Positions 8,259-21,256 of a stretch of DNA of 64,000 bases are shown piece after piece. Location: assembly GCA_051294375.1 (NCBI GenBank), contig JBJCIZ010000631.1, forward strand, positions 82,665 to 146,664. Reading direction: 5' to 3'. Under the pieces are notes generated by a model. It did no database searches and had not been told where the DNA came from. It saw nothing but the letters and a program-made list of their open reading frames with translations. Position 1 is the first letter of the stretch; each line of letters opens with the position of its first letter. This DNA comes from Paraspadella gotoi. Lineage: Eukaryota; Chaetognatha. A program made the translations under genes and the position numbers.

Positions 8259-11200
8259 AAGTTGTTATCTCTTTGAAATATCGTCTTCCGGTGTATTTAA
8301 ACGTTTTATTACTTTTTACTTTAGAAAAGTCGTTTATCGGGTGATTTTTTAACTCTTTTTACATTGGAAAAAGTTTGCCCTTTTTTTTAGTTTTTATTTC
8401 TTTTTACAATGAAAAATCGTTTTCTGTTATTTTGAAGTTTTCATATCTTTTACTTTGAAAATATCGTTTTTCCGTGTTTTCGAAATTTTTATCTCTTTTT
8501 ACATGGAAAAGCGTTTTCTTTGTTTTTAAAGTTTTTATCTCTTTGAAATATCGTCTGGCGGTGTATTTAACGTTCTTATCTCTTTTTACTGTTAGAAATC
8601 GGTTATCGGTGTTTTTTAACTCTTTTTACATTGGAAGAAAATCGTTTTGCGGTTTTTTTAAAGTTTTTATTTCTTTTATATTGGAAAATATCGTTTTCTG
8701 TGATTTTAAAGTTTTCATATCTTTTTATCAGAGAAAAGTCCTTTTCTGGTGTATTTAACGTTTTTATCTATTGAGAGTGAGAGAAAGCTACATAAAATTG
8801 AAGAGAAAAGAGAGAGAAAAGGAGACATAAAAATAAAGAGCGAAATTTGTTTGTTTTTGATAAAACGTATTAAAAAGATATTTAATAACTGTCCTCACCC
8901 AATTTTAAAAACCTCGATGATGTATTTGCAGAAGTATTAACGTTTTTATTTCTTTTTTCTTGAAATATCGTTTTCGGTGTTTTAGAAATTTTTTATCTCT
9001 TTTTACATTGATAAAAGCGTTTTTCTTTTTTTTAAGTTGTTATCTTTTGGAAATATCGTCTGCCGGTGTATTTAATGTTTTTATCACTTTTTACTTTAGA
9101 AAGTCGTTAATCGTTTTTTTTAACTCTTTTTACAATGGAAAAATCGTTTGCCGGTTTTTTTAAAGTTTTTATTCTTTTTACATTGGAAAAAAATCGTTTT
9201 TCTGTATTTTTAAAGTTTTCATATCTTTATCAGAGAAAAAGTCGTTTTCTGTGTATTTAACGTTTTATCTATTGAGAGTGAGAGAAAGCTACATAAAATA
9301 AAGAGAAAAGAGAGAGAGAGGAGACATAAAAATAAAAGAGAGGAAATTTGTTTGTTTTGATAAAAACGTATTAAAAGATATTTAATAATTGTCCTCACCA
9401 ATTTTAACAACCTCGATGATGTTATTTGCAGAAGTAATTTAACGTTTTTTATTTCTTTTTTCTTTTAAATATCGTTTTCCGGTGTTTTAGAATTTTTATC
9501 TCTTTTACATTGGATAAAAGCGTTTTCTTTGTTTTTAAAGTTGTATCTCTTTGTTTTCTGTTATTTTTAAGTTTTCATATCTTTTTACAGAGAAAAAGTC
9601 GTTTTCTGTGTATTTAACGTTTTATCTATTGAGAGTGAGAGAAGCTACATGAATAAGAGAAAAGAGAGAGAGAAGAGACATGAAAATAAAAGAGAGGAAT
9701 TTCTTTGTTTTGATAAAACGTATTAAAAATATTTAATAATAACTGTCCTCACCAATTTTAACAACCTCGATGATGTTATTTGCAGAAGTATTTAACTTTT
9801 TATTTCTTTTTTCTTTGAAAATATCGTTTCCGGTGTTTTCGAATTTTTATCTCTTTTACATTGGAAAAAGCGTTTTTTCTTTGTTTTTAAAAGTTGTTAT
9901 CTCTTTGGAAATATCGTCTGCCGGTGTATTTAACGTTTTATCACTTTTTACTTTAGAAAAGTCGTTTGTCGTGTTTTTAACTCTTTTTACATTGGAAAAT
10001 CGTTTGCCGTTTTTTTTAAGTTTTTTATTTCTTTTACATTGGAAAAAAATCTCTTTTTACAGAGAAAAGTCGTTTTCTGGTGTATTTAACGTTTTTATCT
10101 ATGAGAGTGAGAGAAAGCTACTAAAATTAAAAAGAAAAAGAGATGAGAAGGAGACATAAAAATAAAGAGAGGAAATTTGTTGTTTGATAAAACGTAAAAA
10201 AAAACATATTTAATACCTGTCCTCACAATTTAACAACCTCGATGATGTTATTTGCAGAAGTTTTTAACGTTTTTATTTATTTTTTTTTTTGAAATATCGT
10301 TTTCCGGTGTTTTCTACGTTTTTATTCTTTTACATTGGAAAAGCGTTTTTCTTTGTTTTTAAAGTTTTTATCTAGTATTGAAGAAGTATTTTACTGATGT
10401 TTTCAACGTTTTTATCTCTTTTCACATTGGAAAAGTCGTTTGCCGGTGTTTTTTACGTTTATTCTTTTACATTAGAAAAAGCGTTTTTCTTTGGTTTCTA
10501 AAGTTTTTTTCTCTTTTTATATTGGAAAAGTCGTTTTCGGTGTTTTTAACGCATTTATTTATTACATTGAAAAAATATTTTTGTTTTGATATTTTTTACA
10601 AAAAAAGTCGTTTTTTGATGTTTTTAACGTTTTAGCTTTTTTACATAGGAATAGTCGTTTGACGGTTTTTCACGGTTTATTTTTTTTATTGGAAAGTCGG
10701 TTTGCCAAAGTTTTTAACGTTTTTATCTCTTTTTACATTGGGAAAAGCGTTTCTTGTTTTAAAGTTTTATCTCTTTGGAAAAGTCGTTTGCTGGTTGTTT
10801 TTACGTTATTATCTCTTTTACATTATAAAATCGTTTATCGGTTTTTTTTCTCTTTTTACATTGGAAAAATCGTTTGCCCGGTTTTTTAAAGTTTTTATTT
10901 CTTTTTATATTGGAAAAGAAGTTTGCTAGCGTTTTAACGTTTTTATCTCTTTTTACATTGGAAATGTCGTCTGCCGGTGTAATTTTAACGTTTTATCTCT
11001 TTTTACATTGGAAAAGTCGTTTGTCGATGTTTTTAATTATTTTTATTGAAAAAGTGTTTGCCGAAGTTTTAGGTTTTATTTCTTTTTACATTGAAAATAT
11101 CGTTTGCCGGTGTTTTCTACGTTTTTATCTCTTTTTTACATTGGAAAAGCGTTTTTCTTGTTCTAAAGTGTTTATCTTTTTTATATTGAAAAGTCGTCTG

Positions 11201-14200
11201 CCGGTGTATTTAACGTTTTTATCTTTTTTTACGTTGAAAGACTTTTTCTTTGTTTTTAAAGTTTTTACTCTTGGAAATGTCGTCTGCGTGTATTTAACGT
11301 TTTTATCCTTTTCATTAGAAAAGTGTTATCGGTGTTTTTTTATCTCTTTTTACATTGAAAAAATCGTTTGCCGGTTTTTTTAAGTTTTTTTTCTTTTTCA
11401 TATTGGAAAGAAGTTTGCTAAGGTTTTACGCTTTTATTCTTTTTACCATTGGAATCGTCGTCTGCCGGTGTATTTACGTTTTTATTCTTTTTACATTGGA
11501 AAAAGTCGTTTGTCGATGTTTTTAACCTTTTATCTCTTTCATATTGAAAAAGTTGTTTGCCAAAGTTTTTAAGGTTTTTATTCTTTTTACATTGAAAATA
11601 TCGTTTGCCGTGTTTTCATTTACATTGGAAAAGCGTTATTCTTTGTTTTAAGTTTTTATCTTTTTTTATATTGGAAAAGTCGTTTGCTGGTTTTTTAAAC
11701 CTTTTATCTCTTTTTACACCGGAAAGATCGTCTGCCGGTGATTAACGTTTTTTTCTCTTTTTACATTGGAAAAGTCGTTTGTCGGTGTTTTTAACGCATT
11801 TATTTCTTTTTACATTGGAAAAAATCGTTTCTGTTATTTTAAAGTTTTCATATGTTTTTACAGAGGAAAAGTCGTTTTCTGGTGTTTTTAACGTTTTTAT
11901 CTATTGAGAGTAAGAGAAAGCTACATAAAATTAAAAGAGAAAAAGAGAGAGAAGGAGACATAAAAATGAAGGAGAGGAAATTGTTGCTTTGATAAAACGT
12001 AACAAACATATTTAATAACTGTCCCTCACTAAATTTTAACCAACCTCGATGATGTTAATTTGCAGAAGTTTTTAACGTTTTTATTTCTTTTTTCTTTGAC
12101 ATTATCGTTTTCCGTTTTCTACGTTTTATCTCTTTTTACAATTGGAAAAAAGTGTTTTTCTTTGTTTTTCAAGTTTTTATCTCTTATTGAAGAAGTATTT
12201 TTCTGGTGTTTTTCAACCTTTTTTATCCTTTTTACATATGGAAAAAGCTTTGTCGGTGTTTTACTTTATCTCTTTTTCAATTGAAAAAGTTGTTTGCAAG
12301 TTTTTTAAGTTTTTATCTCTTTTTACATTGAAAGAGGAAAAAGTCGTTATCCCAGGTATTTTGTCTACGTTTACTTCTCTTTTACAGGAAAGAAAAGCGT
12401 TTGATTTTAACGTTAGCTTTTAGATGTGTTTACGAGTATCAACGTTTTATCTTCTTTTTTATATTAAAAAAGTCGTCTTCCATGCCCTTTAATTTAACGA
12501 TTTTCTATCTTCTTTTACGATTGGAAAAAGCGTTCTTCTCTTCAAATTTTATCTATCTTTGGAAATGTCTTTGCGCGGGTTATTTAACGTTTTTCATCTT
12601 TATTACATTAGAAAAGTCGTTTATCGTTTTTTTATTATCTCTTACTACATTGAAAAATCGTTTGCCGGTTTTTTTTAAAAGTTTTATTCTGTTTATATTG
12701 AAAAGAAGTTTGCTATGTTTTTCGTTTTACTCGTTTTTATTAAATTCGTCGGTGTATACGTTTTCTTTTACATTGGAAAACTCTTTTGTCGATTGGTTTT
12801 TAACTCTTTTTATCTCGTTTTATATTGAAAAAGTTGCTTTTGCCGAATTTCATAAGGTTTTTTTTAAGTTTATTTTTTTACATTGAAATATCGTTTGCAA
12901 GTGTTTTCTACGTTTTCTTTTTATTGGAAAAGCTCTGTTTAAGTTTTTTACTTCTTTTTATATTGGGAAAACCCTGCCGGTTTTTACGTAGCTTTACTGA
13001 AAGCTTTTGCTTGTTTTGTTTTATTCTAGAATTAGTCTGCCGTTGATTTAAGTCTATCCTTACATTTGAAAGTTCGTTATCTCTTGTTATCTGATACATA
13101 TGGAAAAATCGTCTGCACTGTTTTTAACGTTTTTATTCTTTTTTTACATTGGAAAAAAGCGTTTTTCTATGTTTTTAACGTTTTTTATCTTTTTAAGTAA
13201 ATGTCGTCTGCCCGGGTTAGTTACTTTAATAGAATTATCGGTTTTTTTATCTCTTCTTTACTTGGAAAATTTGCAGGATTTTTTAACCAATTTGTTATTT
13301 TCTTTTATATTGAAAGAAGTTTGTTTCGAGCTTTTTAGAGTTTTATTCTTTTTTTACATTGAAAATCGGTTCTCTGTGTATTTAAAGTTTTTATTCTTTT
13401 TACAGAGGAAAAGTCGTTTTCTGGTGTTTTTAACTCTTGTTTATTAGAGATATAGAAAGTTAAAAGTTTAAGAAAAAGAAGATAGTTTAAGGGTTATCAT
13501 AAAATAAATGAGGAAATTTGTTTGTCGGTTTTCTAACCGTAAAACTATTTAATCGTCTTACATTTTTAAAAACTCGATGATGTTATCTTTCGTTTTAATT
13601 TTATCTTTTTTTTAATTGGAATAGTTCGATTTGCCGGTGTTTTACATTTTTACTCTTTTTTACTTGCGGAAAGAAGCGTTTTTCTTTGTTTTTAAAGTTT
13701 TTATCCTTATTTGGAAGCGCTGCGGTATTAAGTTTACTTTTTACATTGAAGTCGTTTCAATCGGTTTTTCTATCTCTTTTATTAAATCTTTGCCGTTTTT
13801 AAGTTTACTTTATATTGAAAAGACAGTTTCGTAGTTATTTAACGTCTTTTACTCCTGCCTTTTCACATTGAAAGTGTTTGCTGTCGTGTTTTTACTTTTT
13901 ATCTCTTTTGTAATATTGAAAAAGGTTTTGTTTCCGGTTTTTAAGTTTTTTTTTTAATCTTTTTTTTTTCGAAAATATGTTTGTCAGTGTTTCTACGCTT
14001 TTTATTCTTTTAACATTGGAAAAATCGGTTTTTCTTTGTTTTTAAAGTTTTATATATCTTTTTAAAGAAAAGTTGTCTTTTATGTTTAACGTTTTTAGCC
14101 TTTTTTTTACATTAGGAAAAAGTCGTTTCTACGTGATTGTTATTTAAAGTTTTTATTTTTTAGCGAAAATCCGTCGTTAGCCAAGGTGTTTAAAGCTTTT

Positions 14201-17200
14201 TCTTCTTTACATTGAGAATCAAGTCGTGGTCCTGACGAGTGTTTAGTTTTTATTCTCTTTTACATTGAAAATCGTTCTGTCCGAGTTTTTTTTTAACGTT
14301 TTTATTTCTTTTTTATATGAAAAGAAGTTTGCCATATGTTTTTAAGTTTTTTATTCTCTTTTTACATTGAAATAGTCGTCTGCCCGGTGTATTCTAACGT
14401 TTTTATCTGCTTTTTAGCATTGAAACGCGTTTTGTCTGTGTTTTTAAAATTGTTTATTTCTTTTTATATTGGCAAAAATCCTTTTCGCGAAGTTTTTTAC
14501 GTATTATTTCTTTTTTTTACATTGAAAAATCGTTTTTTTGTTATTTTTAAAGTTTTCATTCGCTTTTTTACAGAGGAAAAGTCGTTTTCTGGTGTTTTTT
14601 AACGTTTTTTATCTATTGAGAGTAAGAGAAAGCTACATAAAATTAAAAGAGAAAAGAGCAGAGAGAAGAGACATAAAAATAAAAAGGAGGAAATTTGTTT
14701 GTTTGATAAAAACGTAAAAAAAAATATTTAATAATCTGTCCTCACCAACTTTTAACAACCTCGATGATGGTTATTTTGCAGACACCTTTTTAACGTTTTT
14801 TTATTTTTTTTTTTTTTGAAATTATCGTCTTTCCGGTGTTTTCTACATTTTATCTTCTTTTACATGTGGAAAAAGCGTTGTTTCTTTGTTAAAGTTTTAT
14901 CTCCTTATTGAAGAAGTATTTTTACTGATTGTTTTCAAACCTTTTTATCCTTTTGTTACCAATGGAAAAGACGTTCTTTCGGTTGTTTTTACGCTTTGTT
15001 ATCTCTTTTTCACATTGGCAAAAAAGTCGTTTGCCGGTGTTTTTTACGTTTTTATCTCTTTGTTTACATTAGAAAAGGTTTTCTTTTGTTTCTAAAAGTT
15101 TTATCTCTTTTTATATTGGAAAAGTCCAAGTCGTTTGTCGGTGTTTTTAACGCATTTATTTTTTTTAACATTGAAAAAAATCGTTTTCTGTTATTTTTAA
15201 CGTTTTGATATATTTTTACAAAAAAAAGTTGTTTTTTGATGTTTTTAACGTTTTTAGCTTTTTTTACATAGGAATAGTCGTTTGACGGGTTTTTCAACGG
15301 TTTTATTTTTTTTTATTGGAAAAGTCGTTTGCCAAAGTTTTAAACGCTTTTATCTCTTTTTACATTGGAATCGTCGTCTGCCGGTGTATTTAACGTTTTT
15401 ATTTCTTTTTACATTTGAAAAGTCGTTTGTCGATGTTTTTTAACCTTTTTATTTCTTTTTATAATGAAAAAGTTGTTTGCCGAAGTTTTTAAGGTTTTTA
15501 TTTCTTTTTACATTGAAAATATCGTTTGCCGGTGTTTTCTACGTTTTTATCTCTTTTTACATTGGAAAAAGCGTTTTTCTTTGTTTTTAAAGTTTTTATC
15601 TCTTTTTATATTGGAAAAATCGTTTTTCGGTGTTTTTTTAACGTATTTATTTCTTTTTACATTGGAAAAAATCGTTTTCTGTTATTTTTAAAGTTTTCAT
15701 GTCTTTTTACAGAGGAAAAGTCGTTTTCGGGTGTTTTTAACGTTTTTATTTATTGAGAGTAAGAGAAAGCTACATAAAATTAAAAGAGAAAAGAGAGAGA
15801 GAAGGAGACATAAAAATAAAAGAGAGGAAATTTGTTTGTTTTGATAAAACGTAAAAAAAACATATTTAATAACTGTCCTCACCCAATTTTAACAACCTCG
15901 ATGATGTTATTTGCAGAATTTTTTAACGTTTTTATTTTTTTTTTTTTTTTTTTTGAAATTATCGTTTTCCGGTGTTTTCTACGTTTTATCTCTTTTTACA
16001 TTGGAAAAAGCGTTTTTCTTTGTTTTTAAAGTTTTTATCTCCTTATTGAAGAAGTATTTTACTGATGTTTTCAACCTTTTTATCCTTTTTTACAATGGAA
16101 AAGACGTCATTCGGTGTTTTTAACGTTTTTATCTCTTTTCACATTGGAAAAGTCGTTTGCCGGTGTTTTTTACGTTTTTATCTCTTTTTACATTAGAAAA
16201 AGCGTTTTTCTTTGTTTCTAAAGTTTTTATCTCTTTTTATATTGGAAAAGTCGTTTTCCAGTGTGTTTTATACGTTTTATCTCTTTTTACATTGGAAAAG
16301 TCTTTTGTCGATGTTTCTTACAACCGTTTTTTATCTTCGTTTTATATTAAAAAAGTTGTTTGCCGAAGTTTTTAAGTTTTTATTTCTTCTTTACATTGAA
16401 AATATCGTTTGCCAGGGTTTTCTACGTTTTTATCTCTTTTTCAATTGGAAAAAGCGTTTTTCTTTGTTTTAAGTTTTATCTTCTTTTTATATTGGAAAAG
16501 TCGTCTGCGGTGTATTTAACGTTTTTATCTTTTTTTTACTTGATAAAGCGTTTCTTCTTTGTGTTTTTAAAGCTTTTTATCCTCTTTTAGAAATGTCGTC
16601 TGCCGGTGTATTTAACGTTTTTATCACTTTTTACTTTAGAAAAGTCGTTTATCGGTGTTTTTTATCTCTTTTTACATTGGAAAAATCGTTTTTCCGTTTT
16701 TTAAAGTTTTTATTTCTTTTTAATATTGGAAAGAAATTTGCTAGTGTCTTTTAACGTTTTTATCTCTTTTTACATTGGAATCGTCGTCTACCGGTGTATT
16801 TAACGTTTTGTCGATGTTTTTACCTTTTTATCTCTTTTTATATTGAAAAAGTTGTTTGCCGATGTTTTTAAGGTTTTTATTTCATTTTACATTGAAAATA
16901 TCGTTTGCCGGTGTTTTCTACGTTTTTATCTCTTTTTACATTGAAAAAAGCGTTTTTCTTTGTTTCTAAAGTTTTTATCTCTTTTTATATTGGAAAAGTC
17001 GTTTGTCGGTGTTTTTAACGCATTTATTTCTATTTACATTGGAAAAAATCGTTTTCTGTTATTTTTAAAGTTTTTTTTATCTTTTTACAGAGGAAAAGTC
17101 GTTTTCGGGTGATTTTAACGTTTTTATCTATTGAGAGTGTGAGAAAGCTACATAAAATTAAAAGAGAAAAGAGAGAGAGAAGGAGACATAAAAATAAAAT

Positions 17201-20200
17201 AGAGGAAATATGTTAACTTTGATAAAACGTAACAAAACATATTTAATAACTGTCCTCACTAAATTTTAACAACCTCGATGATGTTATTTGCAGAAGTTTT
17301 TAACGTTTTTATTTCTTTTTTCTTTGAAATTATCGTTTTCTACGTTTTATCTCTTTTTACATTGGAAAAAGTGTTTTTCTTTGTTTTTAAAGTTTTTATC
17401 TCCTTATTGAAGAAGTATTTTTCTGGTGTTTTCAACCTTTTTATCCTTTTTTACAATGGAAAAGACCTTTTCTGGTGTTTTTAACGTTTTTAGCTTTTTT
17501 CACATTGGAAAAGTTGTTTTCTGGTGTTTTTAACGGTTTTAGCTTTTTTTACATAGGAAAAGGAAAAGGAAAAGGAAAAGTCGTTATTCCATATTTTTAA
17601 CGTTTTTTTCTCTTTTTACAAAAGAAAAGTCGTTTTTTGATGTTTTTAACGTTTTTAGCTTTTTTTACATAGGAATAGTCGTTTGACGAGTTTATCAACG
17701 GTTTTATTTCTTTTTTTTATTAAAAAAGTCGTTTGCCAATGTTTTTAACGTTTTTATCTTTTTTTACATTTGAAAAAGCGTTTTTCTTTGTTTTTAAATT
17801 TTTTATCTCTGGAAAAGTCGTTTGCTGGTGTTTTTAACGTTATTATCTCTTTTTACTTTAGAAAAGTCGTTTATCGGTTTTTTTTATCTCTTTTTACATT
17901 GGAAAAATCGTTTGCCGGTTTTTTTAAAGTTTTTATTTCTTTTTATATTGGAAAAGAAGTTTGCTAGTGTTTTTAACGTTTTTATCTCTTTTTACATTGG
18001 AAATGTCGTCTGCCGGTGTATTTAACGTTTTTATCTCTTTTTACATTGGAAAAGTGGTTTGTCGATGCTTTTAACTTTTTTTCTCTTTTTAAATTGAAAA
18101 AGTTGTTTGCCGAAGTTTTTAAGGTTTTTATTTCTTTTTACATTAAAAATATCGTTTGCCGTTGTTTTCTACGTTTTTATTTCTTTTTACATTTAAAAAA
18201 GCGTTTTTCTTAGTTTCTAAAGTTTTTATCTCTTTTCATATTGGAAAAGTTGTTTGTCGGTGTTTTTAACGCAATTATTTTTTTTTACATTGGAAAAAAT
18301 CGTTTTTCGTTATTTTTAAAGTTTTTATATCTTTTTACAGAGGAAAAGTCGTTTTCTGGTGTTTTTAACGTATTTATCTATTGAGAGTGAGAGAAAGCTG
18401 CATAAAATTAAAAGAGAAAAGAGAGAGAGAAGGAGACATAAAAATAAAAAAGAGGAAATTTGTTTGTTTTGATAAAACGTAAAAAAAACATATTTAATAA
18501 CTGTCCTCACCCAATTTTAACAAACTCGATGATGTTATTTGAAGAAGTTTTTTAGGTTTTTTATTTTTTTTTCTTTGAAATTATCGTTTTCCGGTGTTTT
18601 CTACGTTTTATCTCTTTTTACATTGGAAAAGCGTTTTTCTTTCTTTTTAAAGTTTTTATCTCCTTATTGAAGAAGTTGTTTTCTGGTGTTTTAAACCTTT
18701 TTATCCTTTTTTACAATGGAAAAGACGTTTTTCGGTGTTTTTAACGTTTTTATCTCTTTTAACATTTGAAAAGTCGTTTTCTTGTGTTTTGAACGTTTTT
18801 AGCTCTTTTTACATAGGAAAAAGAAAAGTAAAAGTCTTTTTTCGGTGTTTTAAAGTTCTTTGTTTTTAAAGTTTTTATCTCTTTGGAAAAGTCGTTTGCT
18901 GGTGTTTTTAACGTTTTTATCTCTTTTTACATAGGAAATGTCGTTTGACTGTGTATTTAACGTTTTTAATTCTTTTTACATTAGAAAAGTCGTTTATCGG
19001 TGTTTTTTATCTCTTTTTACATTATAAAATTCGTTTGCCTTGTTTTTTTAAAGTTTTTATCTCTTTTTATATTGGAAAAGAAGTTTGCTAGTGTTTTTAA
19101 CGTTTTTATCTTTTTTTACATTGGAAATGTCGTCTGCCGGCGTATTTAACGTTTTTATCTCTTTTTACATTGGAAAAGTCGTTTGTCGTTTGTCGATGTT
19201 TTTAAGGTTTTTATTTCTCTTTACATTGAAAATATCGTTTGCCGGTGTTTTCTACGTTTTTATCTCTTTTTACATTGGAAAAAGCGTTTTTCTTTGTTTC
19301 TATTTTTATATTGGAAAAGTCGTTTGTCGGTGTTTTTAACGCATTTTTTTTTTACATTGGAAAAAATCTTTTTCTGTTATTTTTAACGTTTTCATATCTT
19401 TTTACAATGGAAAAGACGTTTTTCGGTGTTTTTAACGTTTTTATTTCTTTTGACATTGGAAAAGTCGTTTTTTAGTGTTTTTTAACGTTTTAAGCTTTTT
19501 TTACATAGTAACAAGAAAAGGAAGTCTTTTTTCGGTGTTTTTAACGTTTTCATCTCTTTTTACAAAAGAAAAGTCGTTTTTTGATGTTTTTAACGTTTTT
19601 AGTTTTTTTTACATAGGAATAGTCGTTTGACGGGTTTTTCAACGGTTTTATTTCTTTTTTTATTGGAAAAGTCGTTTGCCAAAGTTTTTAACGTTTTTAT
19701 CTCTTTTTACATTGGAAAAAGCGTTTTTCTTTGTTTTTAAAGTTTTTATCCATTTGGAAAAGTCGTTTGCTGGTTTTTTAACGTTTTTATCTTTTTACAT
19801 AGGAAATGTCGTCTGTCGGTGTATTTAACGTTTTTATCACTTTTTACATTAGAAAAGTCGTTTATCGGTGTTTTTTATCTCTTTTTATATTGGAAAAGAA
19901 GTTTGCTAGTGTTTTTAACGTTTTTATCTCTTTTTACATAGGAAATGTCGTCTGCCGGTGTATTTCATAGAAATAAACTTTTGACGAGTTTTTCAACGGT
20001 TTTATTTCTTTTTTTATTGGAAAAGTCGTTTGCCAAAGTTTTCAACGTTTTTAATTCCTATTACATTGGAAAATTGCTTTTTCGGTGTTTTTAACGTTTT
20101 TATTTCTTTCTATATTGAAAAAAGCGTTTTTCTTTGTTTTTAAAGTTTTTATGTTTTTGGAAAAGTCGTTTGTTGGTGTTTTTAACGTTTTTATTTCTTT

Positions 20201-20563
20201 TTACATAGGAAATGTCGTCTGCCGGTGTATTTAACGTTTTTATCGTTTTTTACATTGGAAAAGCGTTTATCGGTGTTTTTTATCTCTTTTTACATTGGTT
20301 TTTTAAAAAATATAATCTCTTTTTATATTGGAGAAGAAGTTTGCTAGTGTATATAACGTTTTTATCTCTTATTACATTGGAAAAGTTGTTTGTCGATGTT
20401 TTTAACCTTTTTATCTCTTTTTACATTGAAAAAAGCGTTTATCGGTGTTTTTTATCTCTTTTTACATTGGAAAAAAAGTTTGCCGGTTTTTTAAAAGTTT
20501 TTATCTCTTTTTATATAGGAAAAGAAGTTTGCTAGTGTTTTTAACATTTTTATCTCTTTTTAC
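8259..20563 (+). repeat. Satellite array I, part A (49-bp monomer)
   Basis: Tandem monomers of about 49 bp (range roughly 47-51). Each has the blocks GTTTTTAACG, TTTTTATCTC, TTTTTACATTGG, then a variable end such as AAAAGTCGTTTGCCGGT, AAAAAGCGTTTTTCTTT, AAATGTCGTCTGCCGGT or AAAAGAAGTTTGCTAGT. Monomer variants recur in ordered blocks, so higher-order repeats are present. Spacer copies interrupt the array. Long Phe/Leu/Ser-rich open frames here, such as those reading FNVFISFYIGK, are translations of the monomer and are broken by indels at every few units; they are not genes. Confidence 0.95.
15759..15916 (+). repeat. Reference spacer copy with intron-like ends
   Basis: A well-preserved copy: GTAAGA at 15759 and TTTGCAG ending at 15916, 158 bp in between inclusive. 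TTTTAAC, a possible branch-point context, lies about 30 bp before the end. The purine-rich left half (GAGA runs) and the lack of a long pyrimidine tract before the AG are atypical of a vertebrate intron. Satellite monomer sequence flanks both sides. Confidence 0.6.
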
Positions 20564-21156
20564 TCTACAGCGTCTGTTCAGCTTCTTTCTCTCTCTCTCT
20601 CTCTCTCTCTGTCTTTCTGTCTCTCTCTCTGTACGATCGTTCGTTTTTTGAAAAATTCTTATTATTTCTTTCCTTCTAAAAACTTTTATTATCGCCATTT
20701 ATTTTTTTTCTCAATACAAAATCCCAAATTTACATCCGACATTTTCGTGCATTCATTTTAGAAAAAGGGAAGAATAACTTATAAATATAATGCAGGCAAT
20801 TTCACATGTACATCAACTTGTGTGACAGGTAGGTGATACCTGCTATATATCCGGCAATTGCGCGGATTAATATAAATAATATATAATATAAAAAATATAA
20901 CAATCTAAAATTTCATTCAAAAATAATTTTTTTAAGATGAGAAAATAGCAGATTTGAAAACGAAAGTTTTAGTATTTTTTACAACGATTTTGTTTACAAT
21001 CGTTGTAAAAAATACTAAAACTTTCGTTTTCGAATCTGCTATCTTACTGAACAACGAAAAGAGAGAAAAATTACATAAGATGAGGAAATAAAATTTATTT
21101 GAATAAGTAAAAAAACTATTTGGAAGTCAAAAATATCATAGTCGTTAACTGATTAT
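20564..21156 (+). mobile_element. Dispersed CT-tract element interrupting satellite I
   Basis: Satellite stops after ATCTCTTTTTAC. A different sequence follows: GCGTCTGTTCAGCTTCTTTC, a CT microsatellite, CGATCGTTCGTTTTTTGAAA, and the core CAAATTTACATCCGA-ATTTTCGTG near 20,730. Next come ATGCAGGCAATTTCACATGT and an AT-rich tail. The same order occurs at 42,006-42,480, and the AT-rich tail also at 50,630-50,770, so this is a member of a dispersed family inserted into the array. Its right end is hidden by the gap. Confidence 0.8.
20942..21076 (+). mobile_element. Hairpin insertion with 8-bp target duplication
   Basis: The 135-bp insert is flanked by AAGATGAG at 20934-20941 and 21077-21084. The related sequence at 50,630-50,760 has a single AAGATGAG (50,671-50,678) and no insert, so it serves as the empty site. 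The first 104 bp of the insert form a hairpin: arms 20942-20989 and 20998-21045 (48 nt, two mismatches) around an 8-nt loop. A 31-bp unpaired tail follows. Confidence 0.8.
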
Positions 21157-21256
21157 NNNNNNNNNNNNNNNNNNNNNNNNNNNNNNNNNNNNNNNNNNNN
21201 NNNNNNNNNNNNNNNNNNNNNNNNNNNNNNNNNNNNNNNNNNNNNNNNNNNNNNNN
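21157..21256. other. Assembly gap (100 N)
   Basis: Run of N. The right edge starts inside a spacer copy (GAGAAAAGAGAGAG). Confidence 1.
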
